NCBI GenBank assembly: GCA_963920575.1
Contig: OY986970.1
Location: 24,881,869-24,945,868, forward strand
DNA: 64,000 nucleotides
Direction of reading: 5' to 3'
From: Narthecium ossifragum
Taxonomy: Eukaryota > Streptophyta > Magnoliopsida > Dioscoreales > Nartheciaceae
In this document: one piece after another, positions 11,144-21,944 of the stretch
Numbering within the stretch: position 1 is the first letter of the stretch
How the letters are laid out: every line of letters begins with the position of its first letter
Made by a program: the position numbers and the translations under genes
The notes under the pieces: generated by a model
Database searches by the model: none
Seen by the model: only the letters and a program-made list of their open reading frames with translations
What the model was told of the DNA's origin: nothing

Positions 11144-12204
11144 TACTATGTTTTCAAGTTTCATCTCGATCGGGTTTTCTTCGCATTCATTTCATTGGTA
11201 CTGTAGCAAATCCGAGTGTATGTGTTTTTCTCGGATTTTTGTTGGTTTTCAAGCACAATTCACTTTGAATCTTTGATATGTTGTTATTAGCGATATCTAA
11301 AACTAATATGCTTAATTTGGTAGATTTTAAATGATTAAATCTTGAATTTTCGGCATGTTTGTTTAGTTGCTAGTTCCCTCAAACACATGAACTTTAATTA
11401 TGGTTCCTAAATGAAGGTGGCAACAAAATACGTTGAATTCCTTATTTTAAAGAATTTTCATTTCGATTCCTGAATGAATAGTGCGACCAAACGTGGCCTT
11501 AAGGTCTCATGTAGGAGACCAAATGACAACTAAGCTACTTTTAGAAGATCATTTGACAAATCGCCCGAAATGTAATTAGGTTGTATAACTACTAAATGCA
11601 GCTAAAATTCTATCTCTCAGCCGGTTTGTGCAGGATCAATCGCGCATGAGACTTCTTAGAACCTGTTTAGTTTCTGAGCTTTTCGGTTCATATCTCGATC
11701 ATTAAGGATTTCGACGTTTCGTAGTAGTTCGGTCAGGATTGCAAGGCCATTTTGCCATCCTAAAATAGTTCGAGTTCGAAAGAAGAAAACAAAAACAAAA
11801 ACAAAAACAATCTTTCAGTCTGTCTTAACTTTTTTAATATCATGTTAAATCACCAATCATCATCGTTTTTTCCAGCGGTTCGAAATTGCTCACAAAAAAG
11901 AAGAAGCAAAATAAACTTCTTTTCTAAGTGTGCGTAAATATTGGAGTCATATTGGCTTTCTCAGGTCAAAATTCAAATATCTCTCATTTTTTCTTCAAGA
12001 TTCGTCACGTCAATTTATTCAACAGGATGCCCGTACGTGGAATAATCTGATCATCTACATTAAATAGCGTTTCTCTTTCACCAAAATGGACACCTCGCAA
12101 CCACCAACCATTGCATTAAGTACGCCTACGGTGGCAGACAACGACTACTCACAACGACCAGCTATATCATTAACTGTGAACCCCCCCCCCCCCAACCCCC
12201 ACAC
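11144..12204. other. degenerate non-coding sequence, no gene
   Basis: It contains the second copy of the TTCTCGGATTTTTGTTGG segment (11195-11255), an AAAAAC repeat near 11790-11810 and a C tract at about 12181-12193. No conserved frame was found. Confidence 0.4.
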
Positions 12205-12982
12205 ATAGAATCAGAAGATCAGAGACGAGCAGGAAGGTGAATCCAAAGTATATATAGGAGTTATGGGTGATCAGGTTGAGTCTTAGTCTTAGTTTAATTA
12301 CTGCGAGAAAACTATATTTTTCGTCCCTCAACTTTCATTAAAGTAACGTTTAAGTCCCTAATCTTTTATAAGTTTCAATTTGGTCCTTATAGTATCATTT
12401 TCATCACAATGTGGGACATCGGCCTGACGCCGTCTCTATTCTTAACGGTTGGGGTGTCACGTGACGCACGTGATAGAAGTTAAGGGACTAAAACATTACT
12501 TCGATGAAAATTAAGGGACTAAAATGTTACTTCGATGAAAGTTAAGGGACTAAAATGTTACTTCCATTCGCACGGCATCCATCACGTGCGGTCACGTGAC
12601 ACTTCAACCGTTAAAAATAGAGACGACGTCAGGCCGATGTCCCACATTGTGACGAAAATGATACTGCAGGGACCCAATTGAAACTTATAAAAGATTAAGG
12701 ACTTAAATGTTACTTCGATGAAAGTTGAGGGACTAAAAAGGTAATTTACCCAATTACTGCTATTGAGTTATGTAGGTTGGAGTCAAGTTAGTAGTTATCA
12801 AGAGTGGGCAGTCTAGGGTTATGGAGCAGGCATGCATATAAATATTGTATCCATTAGCAGTTGAGAGCAGGGAAAGTATAGGGGTTTTTTCCGGCCATTA
12901 AACGGAAGCTTTGAGGGGTCTCCTCGGCCATAAACAGAGGAATTCTTGTTTTGCTAATTAGTAGGGCTACCAGGTTTCTATC
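12205..12982 (+). repeat. 5' LTR of the Reina-like element (with MITE inside)
   Basis: It shares about 311 bp with 17635-17947: the segments 12205-12304 and about 12753-12982. The difference is the 447-bp MITE at 12305-12751. The end ...GGTTTCTATCA lies 3-4 bases before the primer site. Confidence 0.85.
12305..12751. mobile_element. Mutator-type MITE, copy 1
   Basis: 447 bp, flanked by a perfect 9-bp duplication AATTACTGC (12296-12304 and 12752-12760). The inverted termini share GTCCCTCAACTTTCAT...GAAGTAAC. Internal copies of GTTAAGGGACTAAAATGTTA are arranged in tandem. It is non-coding and inserted after the retrotransposon integrated, because the 3' LTR lacks it. Confidence 0.9.
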
Positions 12983-12985
12983 AAT

Positions 12986-12997
12986 TGGCATCAGAGC
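12986..12997 (+). other. primer-binding site, initiator tRNA-Met
   Basis: TGGCATCAGAGC differs at one base from the usual plant site TGGTATCAGAGC and lies just inside the 5' LTR. Confidence 0.85.
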
Positions 12998-13009
12998 AGT
13001 GATCCTGGC

Positions 13010-16000
13010 ATGATGGTGGGGGCGAACAAGGAGCGGATCGAGGCGCTTGAGTAGGATGCAGCAAAAAGGCATGCAACCATGGCAGCGACCGACGAACGTC
13101 TGTGCGTGGTCGAGAAGCGATTGACAACCATCGATGCGGCTATGCAAGAGATATTGCGGCGCATGGACGTCATGGTTGAAAAGACGGAAGGCTCGCACAC
13201 AGAGAGCAGCGGACCGTCCGCACATAAGCAGTTGTTCCTTAAAAATGACGGTGTGGGATTGGAGGATGGTTTATAACATATGAAGATGGATTTCCCAAGT
13301 TTCTCAGGAGGAGATCCAACAGTATGGCTGAACAGGGGAGAGCAGTACTTTGAGATGCACCGCACACCAACAGATCAACGAATCAGGGTGGCTTCCTATC
13401 ATCTGGAGGAGGGAGTGAATCAATGGTGGCAAGCGCTACAACGTAGATCTCGGATGACGAATTCGGTGATCACATGGGAAAATTTTATATGGGAACTCAA
13501 AGCAAGATTTGGGAAAATAAATTACATTAATTATGACGAGGCGTTGTCACGGATCATGCAACGGGGATCTATCGAAGAATACTTAGAGGAATTCGAGATC
13601 CTAGCTAATCGGGTTTCAGGGTGGCCGGAATCCGCGTTGATTCGGGCCTTTCTGGGAGGTCTATAGAGTGATATCGCAGCGGAGATACGAGTGTTTCGTC
13701 CGACGTCGATGGCAAGTATGATGGAGATGGCAAGGCTAGCCGACGAGAAGTTGCAGCAACAACAGGGACGACTCCACAGCGAGTTGAATTGTCCCATGCA
13801 GAGGAGCGGAACGAGCGCCGAATCAGGTGGGCGCGGAGGCCAAACCGCCACAACGATCGTTGCACCAAACCGGGGACGGCTAGCTGGGCCTCCTAGCCGA
13901 CCACCTCCCAATGTGCGGCGATTGTCCTGGGATGAGATGCAGAAAAGAAGAGAGAAAGGGTTGTGCTTCAATTGTAACGAAAGATTCACCCCGGGTCACA
14001 AGTGCCAGAGACCGCAGGCCTTCCTTGTCGAGCCGGATGAAGATGAAGATGAGATAGGAGGACAAGAATCGAGCCACAGGGAGCATTGCTGGGAGGACGG
14101 CCAAGAAGAAGGGTCAGGGGCAGTGAACGAGAATGGTGGACCAGCAATATCTCTACATGCTTTGGCAGGTCACTTAGGACCCAAGACGATGCGCGTCAAT
14201 GCTAGTTTGGGTAAGCATAAAATAACCATCTTGATAGACAGTGGATTAACACATAACTTCATCAATGATAGAGTGGCAAACCGATTGGGATTGGCAGTAA
14301 CCCAGGTGGATGAGTTTGCTGTAAGGGTAGCTAATGGAGAGAGACTAATATGCAAGGAGAAGTTCCACTGTGTACCCATGGTGATTCAAGGATATAAGTT
14401 TCAAGCAACCTTGTATTCTATTCCCTTGAAAGGCTTGGATGTTGTGCTCGGCATCGAGTGGTTGGAAAGATTGGGCCCTGTAATTTGTGATTGGAAGGTG
14501 ATGAGTATGAATTTTAAGCAAGATGGGAAGGAGTACATCATCAATGCAAGCAAAGCCAACATGCCACGCCAAGCTTCGAGCCATGCTATTGAGCGCGCCT
14601 ACAGGGTGGGGGGTGAACATTCTGCTCTTCACATTGAGCCGGTGTTGGAGGAGCTCGAGCAGGAGGTGTCGATGGCTATCCGAGAGATCCTTGAAGAGTT
14701 CGCGGATGTACTGGCCGAGCCGACGAGATTGCCGCCGGAAAGGGATACGGTACACCGAATTCCCTTGATGGAAGGAGCTATGCATGTGAATGTGCGACCA
14801 TACCGTTATGCTCATTATCAAAAAAATGAGATCGAGCGTCAGGTGGCAGAGATGCTGAGAACATGGCTGATTTGACCTAGTACGAGCCCTTTTTCGTCGC
14901 CGGTACTGTTAGTGCGAAAGAAAGACGGTACGTGGCGATTTTGTACTGACTATAGGAGCCTTAATGCTCTAACAATTAAGGATAGGTTCCCAATTCCGAC
15001 GGTGGAGGACATGATAGATGAACTGCATGGGGCAACGTACTTCTCAAAATTAGATTTAAGGGTCGGCTACCATCAGATAAGAGTGCACCCTGATGACATA
15101 CACAAGACGGCATTTCGGACTCATAGTGGCCATTATGAGTATGTGGTCATGCCATTCGGGTTGTGTAACGCACCGTCCACTTTCCAGGCTGTCATGAATA
15201 ATTTATTTCGTCCATATCTCCGGAGATTTTTGCTCGTTTTCTTTGACGACATCTTGATATACAGCAAAGATTGGAGGGAACATCTGACCCATCTCAGGTT
15301 AATTCTTGGACTTCTCAGAGCTAACAAATTTTTTATAAAGCCATCAAAGTGTGTATTTGCTAAGGAGGAGGTAGACTATTTGGGGCACATCATTTCACGG
15401 GCCGGGGTTCACGCCGACCCCCAGAAAATTGCTGCTATGCAACAATGGCCGACACCCAAGAACGTTATGGAGTTGCGGGGATTTTTGGGGCTCACGGGCT
15501 ATTACCGAAAGTTTGTTAAAGACTATGGAAAGATAGCGGCGCCATTGACCGTATTACATCGAAAAGGGCAGTTTCAATGGAATCCCGAGACAGGTGTGGC
15601 ATTTGAGGCGCTTATAAATTCTATGTCCACTAGCCCCGTCTTAGCTCTACCGAACTTTGAGGAGGTTTTCACCGTCGAGACTGATGCGTCGGGCGAAGGC
15701 ATTGGTGCAGTTCTGATGCAAGCTGGGCGACCAGTCGCTTACCTAAGCAAAGCGATAGCACCAATAAAGCGGGCGTGGTCGGCATACGCGAAGGAGATGC
15801 TCGCGATCATAGAGGCGGTCAGGGTCTGGCGGCCATATTTAATGGGGAGGAGATTTATCATACAAACAGATCAAAAGAGCTTGAAGTTTTTTTTAGAGCA
15901 AAGGGTCGTCACTCTGGAGCAGCAAAAGTGGGTTTCTAAACTGCTGGGGTATGACTATGAAATCAAGTACCGGCCAGGCTAGGAAAATGCCGCCGCCGAT

Positions 16001-17689
16001 GCACTGTCACGAAGGCAAGATGAGTCAGAGTTGAATGCTATTACTTACCTGGTGTCACCTATTTGGGCAGAACTACAAAAAGCAAATCATCATAATGATT
16101 ATTTGTGTGAGCTTCACCAACAAATAAAGCAGCAGGTTGCAGATCATGCGGAGGCAAGCGCGCGCGCCCAGGGTGTGGAAGAAACAGAGCCGTCGACGAG
16201 AAGCGGCGTGGCGGACGGCGCGAGGGAAGGGCTGCGGCTGGAGAGCAGGTCACCAAGAGTTGGCGACGATGACTGGGAGATTCGGCATGGCATGGTGTTC
16301 TATCGAGGTCGTGGAGTGGTACCTCCAAACTCAGAGCTCATTCCTCAAATATTACAAGAGTTCCATAGCACTCCGATGGGTGGACACTCAGGAAGCCTTC
16401 GGACCTTCAAAAGGGTGGAGCAAATTTTCTACTGGGATGGGATGAGGCGTGATATCAAAAATTTCGTTGCTTCTTGTGATGTGTGCCAAAGAAATAAGCA
16501 TGAGTCGCAGAGACCGGCAGGGTTAATCCAGCCATTGCCCGTGCCGAGTAGAGTTTGGGAAGATATATCCATGGATTTTATAGAAGGTTTGCCAAATTCA
16601 GCTGGGGTGGATGTAATCATGGTGGTTGTGGATCGTCTAACAAAGTACGCACATTTTATAGGACTGGCACACCCATACACAGCAGAAAAAGTCGCTGCCG
16701 CTTTTGTTCAACAGATTGTTAAATTACATGGCGTGCCCAGCTCCATCGTCAGTGATCGGGACCCAATTTTTCTGAGTAAATTTTGGCAGGAATTCTTCCA
16801 CATGCAAGGTACACAGCTAAAGATGAGTTCTGCTTATCATCCCCAAACAGATGGTCAGACTGAGGTGATCAACAAGTGTCTAGAACAATATTTGCGTTGT
16901 TTCGCACGTCAAACTCCAAAAAAATGGGCACGGTTCCTTCCATGGGCTGAGTACTTGTATAATACCACGTACCATGGATCCACAGGGATGACTCCTTTCG
17001 AAGCTTTGTATGGTCGCGTTCCTCCTGCAATACCCAACTATTTGGCGGGGATGTCTCCTGTCGCCGAGGTTGATAGAGGGTTGCTAGACAGGGATGAGAT
17101 CATCCGCCAGTTGAAGAGGAACCTGCATGAGTCTATTAATAGAACCAAACAGATAGCAAATGCAAAGAGGCGAGATGTGGAGTTCGAAGTGGGAGAGTGG
17201 GTGTATCTAAAGCTTCAACCTTATCGCCAGAATTCTGTATTTCGGCGAGCTCATCAAAAGTTGGCAAGTAAATATTTTGGGCCCTATCAAGTACGGGAGC
17301 GGATTGGATCAGTAGCTTACAAATTGATTTTTCCTGAAAATGTACTCATTCATCCAGTGTTCCATGTATCATTGTTGCGACGAAAGATAGGCGAGGCTAG
17401 TCAAATTTCTCCAGAAGTTCCGCTATGTGGAGAAGATGGTGTGCCTATCCTCGAGCCAGAGCGGATTGAGGAGTTCAGGTGGGTGAAGAAGGGCTCCAGA
17501 TACATTGCTGAAGCACTAGTGGCGTGGCAGCATTTGAGCAAAGAAGATGCAACTTGGGAAGAGGTGGATGTTCTACGGCAACAATTCCCAAGTCTAGACC
17601 TTGAGGACAAGGTCAGTTCTCAAGGGGAGGTGAATGATAGAATCAGAAGATCAGAGAGGAGCAGGAAAGTGAATCCAAAGTATATATAG
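13010..17689 (+). pseudogene. gag-pol polyprotein of the Reina-like element (five in-frame stops)
   Basis: All coding segments lie in one frame from ATG 13010 to stop 17689 (1560 codons) with no frameshift. Stops are TAG 13052, TAA 13274, TAG 13664, TGA 14873 and TAG 15980. Gag has a zinc knuckle CFNCNERFTPGHKC (13964-14005). The protease motif is LIDSG (14231-14245). RT runs from about 14890 with MPFGLCNAPSTFQ and an FFDD catalytic box (15239-15250). RNase H starts at FTVETDASGEG (about 15670). Integrase has an HHCC finger near 16370-16500 and the triad Asp 16574, Asp 16754, Glu 16862 (DD35E spacing). The C terminus carries a chromodomain-like EPERIEEF...WEEVDVL block. The protein would act in reverse transcription and integration, but as it stands it cannot be made full length. 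Confidence 0.92.
17622..17634 (+). other. polypurine tract
   Basis: AAGGGGAGGTGAA lies immediately before the 3' LTR and overlaps the last codons of pol. Confidence 0.8.
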
Positions 17690-17947
17690 GAGTTATGGGT
17701 GGTCAGGTTGAGTCTTAGTCCTAGTTCTGCTATTGAGTTATGTAGGTTGGAGTCAAGTTAGTAGTTATGAAGAGTGGGCAGTCTAGGGTTATGGAGCAGG
17801 CATATAAATTTTGTATCCATTAGCAGTTGAGAGCAGGGAAAGTATAGGGGTTTTTTCCGGCCATTAAACGGAAGCTTTGAGGGGTCTCCTCGGCCATAAA
17901 CAGAGGAATTCTTGTTTTGCTAATTAGTAGGGCTACCAGGTTTCTAT
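17635..17947 (+). repeat. 3' LTR of the Reina-like element
   Basis: It matches the 5' LTR without the MITE. It contains TATATATA near 17683 and TATAAAT at 17803-17809. The end is around TTTCTAT before TTGTTCG. Confidence 0.85.
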
Positions 17948-17981
17948 TTGTTCGAGATACTTTCTGTGCAAGTAAAAGAAA

Positions 17982-18429
17982 GGGAAAATTATATTTTTCG
18001 TCCCTCAACTTTCATTGAAGTAACTTTTAAGTCCCTAATCTTTTATAAGTTTCAATTGGGTCCCTACAGTATCCTTTTCGTCACAATGTGAGACATCGGC
18101 CTGACGCCGTCTCTATTCTTAACGGCTGGGGTGTCACGTGACCGCACGTGATAGAAGTTAAGGGACTAAAACGTTACTTCGATGAAAGTTAAGGGACTAA
18201 AATGTTACTTCGATGAAAGTTAAGGGACTAAAATGTTACTTCCATCCGCACGGCATTCATCACGTGCGGTCACGTGACACCTCAACCGTTAAAAATAGAG
18301 ACGACGTTAGGCCGATGTCCCACATTGTGACGAAAAGGATACTGCAAGGACCCAATTGAAACTTATAAAAGATTAGGGACTTAAATGTTACTTCGATAAA
18401 AGTTGAGGGACTAAAAAGGTAATTTACCC
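17982..18429. mobile_element. Mutator-type MITE, copy 2
   Basis: 448 bp, nearly identical to 12305-12751. It is flanked by a perfect 9-bp duplication TAAAAGAAA (17973-17981 and 18430-18438). It lies 34 bp beyond the 3' LTR and is an independent insertion, because its target duplication differs. Confidence 0.92.
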
Positions 18430-18479
18430 TAAAAGAAAAGACATAAATTGTTCATTTTTCAAATTGGAATTAGTAATTA

Positions 18480-19450
18480 ATCTGCTCAAGATACTTTGTG
18501 TGGGTAAAAGAAGTACACAGACCAGTGAAAGCTTCAATGCTAGGCTGCGGTCATATGTTAAGTGTGATCTTAGGTTGGAGCGTTTTTTCCACCATTTTCA
18601 AAGAGTGGCCGATGACCTTGGATATAATGAGTTAGAAAGCACATTTCAACATGTTGGATAAGCTACCCAAGAAGATTGGTCATGACCCCTTGATTGATCA
18701 TAGATTGGGCATGATCCCTTGATTGATCATACGACCATGTTGCACACACCAACCATGTTTGATGTATTTCAAAAGTTGGTTATAAAGGTGCCTTACATAA
18801 AAAATAGATTCTCAGCAAGCTACTGTTGATTACGAAGAGTATACCCTCCATATATGTACTCATGTGCTCGACTATAGCCGGGCCACCAAGCATGTTCTAA
18901 GTTTTTACCATACACTATACTCTTGCAGTTGCAAGCACTTAACATATGTTGATATGCTGCCACATCTAGAGATGTTTCAGCGGGCACATCAGTGTGCACT
19001 GAGAAGGATGCAAAACGGTGGATTGCTCTAAAACAACGAAGACTGCTTGCAGAGTACAGGTCAATAATTACAAAGTTTTCATCGGACGAGGGGAGTTGGC
19101 CCGAGTTTGATAGGATGTGGGACTTGCTTGTGGATACTATGCAGCGGATGTCTATCAGCAAAGGGGTTGAGTTGGGATGCGCAATAGATTGTCCTTCAGC
19201 TTGTTCTAATCTAATAATTCAAGACAGGAAATATGTAGTTGTTACCAGGATGAAGTAAAGGGAGGCTAAGAACAAGGGAAACCAGAGGTTGAAAGGGATT
19301 GTCGAGAAGGTTAGAAGGAAGCTAAGAAAGGCCTATGTACCATCACAACCAGTGCCATTCCATCCATCATCACAACCAATAGCACGTCGCCACCTCGATC
19401 TACATGATGATCCAAATGTACATAAGACTTCTATGACGCATCTTTGATTT
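18480..19450 (+). pseudogene. FAR1/FRS-like (Mutator-derived) protein relic, 3' part
   Basis: The segment near 18505-18660 reads STQTSESFNARLRSYV followed by LERFFHHFQRVADDL. This matches the S-T-Q-x-S-E-S-x-N-A region of FAR1-related sequence proteins and their MULE transposase ancestors. Around 18815-18975 a VDYEEYTLH block is followed by a CSCKHL remnant of the SWIM zinc finger. At 18992-19257 a KRWIALKQRRLLAEYRSI tail follows. Stops and frame changes separate the blocks, and the N-terminal FAR1 domain and most of the transposase core are not visible. A basic tail continues to about 19447. It could be an old host FRS pseudogene or a decayed autonomous MULE. Confidence 0.65.
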
Positions 19451-20381
19451 CTTTTCTAGTTAGAACTAGAGGCATTTTTTAACTATGTACCAATTTTCAT
19501 CATTTTATGCAGGATGGGCTCGATGAGGTGCATGCCCATTGCTCCAGTGCACCTAGATGATGCTAGAGTTCAATGTTTATGGTAATGGCATGCTAAAGGT
19601 GGTACAAAAGAGAGTGAGGGGAGAGCTTATAAGTGGATGATGATTTTTGATGTATTAACTAATGTCTTATGACAATATGAGATCTCACTGAAACTTTGTT
19701 TTAGATGGTAAGATGATCTTTTCGTATATTTAGCTTGAATATGAGTTGAACATATTGGTAAATAAGAGAGTGGTTGACTTGTGCATCAAAACTGCAATTA
19801 CATTCTTGTGTCACTAAGCAGCAATGTTAATTCATAATGAAAAGGAAAATTTGAGGTGAAATTGCAATTACGTATGTGTTGTCTTGCAATCTAATTGCCT
19901 CTTCTGATATGTTTGATTAAGTAGAATACAAACTCATTAACAAGTGCACACAATAGGTGGAAGCTTTCACAGTTCAATTAACTCAAAGAGAAGGATAGTT
20001 GCTTCAGGAAAAAGTAAAATCTTTGTTTTGCTTAATGCAAGTACTTCCTACTTACATTGTTTTATAAATAGCACCACTGCTCAATCAAAAAAGAAAACTA
20101 TTTTTTTCTTACATGTCATAATCTAATCTTAATGCTGACAGTTGATAACTAGATCTGAGGTTCTTTTTGGTAAAATGACACAAGGGTATAGGAATATGCT
20201 TTTCCATCTTCCATCAATTTCAGATATGTCCATATTCAATTGAGAAATTGGCACTTTAGCCACCACATACAATTGAATAAGCATACAACATAAGTTCTTC
20301 ACACTACCCAAAACACACAAAGAATACAAGTGTTTCTAGAACAGCATACAAAGATACAAAAAAATACACGCACCTTTTCAA
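19451..20381. other. AT-rich sequence, no gene seen
   Basis: No conserved frame, no clear element boundary. Possibly the 3' flank of the FRS-like relic. Confidence 0.4.
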
Positions 20382-20575
20382 CTGGTTTAACATACATACA
20401 AAGAATACAAACTCATTTCAGTTATATACAAAGAATACAAACCATTTAAGATGGTTTGACATACATACAAAGAATACAAAACTCATATCAGCTATATACA
20501 AATAATACAAACCATTTCAGATGGTTTAATATACATACAAAGATGACAAGCCATTACAGATGGTTTAACATTCTA
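20382..20575. repeat. tandem repeat, ~65-70 bp unit
   Basis: About three imperfect copies of a unit containing ACATACATACAAAGAATACA and AACCATTTCAGATGGTTT. It ends before AACATTCTAGAA. Confidence 0.75.
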
Positions 20576-20825
20576 GAATAGTCTCGTGAGTTAGCTGGCT
20601 GACTGAATAAGCTCTTTGCGACAGTTGATCCTTGAACTGGAGAATTAGACTTGGATGGTATTCAGATACAGACTGAACATATGAACACTTGCTTCTTCTT
20701 TTTTATATATTTGTGCTTCCTGCGACTTTGAGGCTAGCATAGCACCTGAAAGAGGAAAAAAGTAAATTTTCAGTCAAAAAAATCCCAAAAGAGTAGCCAA
20801 ACCATTCAAGACATATATATAAGTA

Positions 20826-21026
20826 CCTCTTGCATCTGTGGGATGTTTTCCATGTAATTTCTTTGGAGCTGGAGGCATTTTTGGGGCAGAGTTTGAAGAT
20901 TTTCTCTTGTTAGAAGGCAAGGCATTGGGAGCAGAAATTGGAACATTGTTTGGTTCAGCAGCTTTAAGTATAGACATAGGTTGTTGATCATAGCTTGTCA
21001 CAGAGGAGCCATATATTGTAGAAACT
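20826..21026 (-). other. possible internal exon, unknown protein
   Basis: On the minus strand a pyrimidine-rich tract ending TTTTTCAG near 21027 precedes an open stretch that stops at a GT donor (GATGCAAGAG then GTACTTAT). The peptide contains SAPKMPPAPKKLHGKHP, Lys/Pro-rich, with no domain I recognise. A further open block follows another TTTCAG near 20757. It could be a gene fragment carried by a transposon. Support is from splice signals and coding texture only. Confidence 0.25.
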
Positions 21027-21554
21027 GAAAAATCAAGAGTTGAAACCTCTTATAGCTATTATGCTAAGGAAGGAACATGAATGCAGTGTTAACAAAAATA
21101 TATACCACCCCATCATCCTCCCCTTTTAGAACCTGATCATGATCAAAGCCACATATAACCAAAGAAACCATCAAACATTTTAGCAACTCTTGGACTAAAG
21201 ATCACAACCAAAACCAATTTGGCTACTTTTAAGATAACTCATCCAAAATAAACTCTTCAAAGAACAAGAGATGATAAGGAAATCAAAGGATTGATGTAAA
21301 TAGAGAAAAACCTATGGGTAATTGACTCTGGTTTGCCCATGTCTACCCTCGATGTAGAGATGATAGTGTTGGGGCGGCGATGGAAGAGTGATAAAACGTG
21401 AAAAGTGCACAAATCACCCTTTCAATTTGGCTTTGTTAGTCTCCGAGCAAGGCCTTACTGACTACCATTACCCCATTACAGGTACAAGAGCCCTCAAAGA
21501 GGATTGGATCAAGTTTGGAGCTAAAACGAATGCATTTGGGCAAGTTCAGTACAA

Positions 21555-21930
21555 AGAAGATCGATCTTCTATCGAAAAAGATCGATCCTTTAAAGACATC
21601 AAGACGAAATCCAGATTGAACAACAAAGATCGATGTTCCCATCATGAGAAGATCGATAATCTATGTGCATTTTCAGGGACAGAGCGTAAGTTTTGAAAGG
21701 ATCGATCTTCCTCGAGGTGATGATCGATTGTTACGTGCAAAAGAGATGACAGAGCGCAACAATTCAGACGATCAATCTTCTTCTACTAGAAGATCGATCA
21801 CCTTATGGAGCTGAAGAGCACAGGAAGGACAGAAGATCGATCTTCACATCATAGGAAGATCGATCTTCATCGGGACGCAACCACCATTCAAGAACACAGA
21901 TCAATCTTCATCTATAGGAAGATCGATTTT
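21555..21930. repeat. AGATCGATCT hairpin array (U3 of the Athila-like LTR)
   Basis: Pairs of GATCGATC boxes are separated by short loops and flanked by complementary TTC/GAA letters, for example around 21557-21589 and 21835-21875. The inter-hairpin motif GACAGAGCG is at 21678-21686 and 21748-21756. The array resumes at 24265-24305 beyond the nested insertion. Confidence 0.88.
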
Positions 21931-21944
21931 CCACGGGAGCAACA

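Larger units (their letters stand above)
12205..17947 (+). mobile_element. Ty3/gypsy chromovirus, Reina-like, full length but inactivated
   Basis: The order is 5' LTR, initiator-Met primer site, gag, protease, RT, RNase H, integrase with chromodomain, polypurine tract, 3' LTR. Without the MITE in its 5' LTR the element is about 5.3 kb with LTRs of ~311-313 bp. Short LTRs, small size and a C-terminal chromodomain fit the Reina clade. The LTRs differ at only a few percent of positions. The outermost bases are uncertain because the 5' copy begins ACATAGAATC and the 3' copy TGATAGAATC, and I could not read a clear target duplication. Confidence 0.88.

Noticed and set aside
13010..17689. Six separate genes for the Reina-like ORFs
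   Set aside because: All lie in one frame and are parts of one polyprotein interrupted by point nonsense codons.
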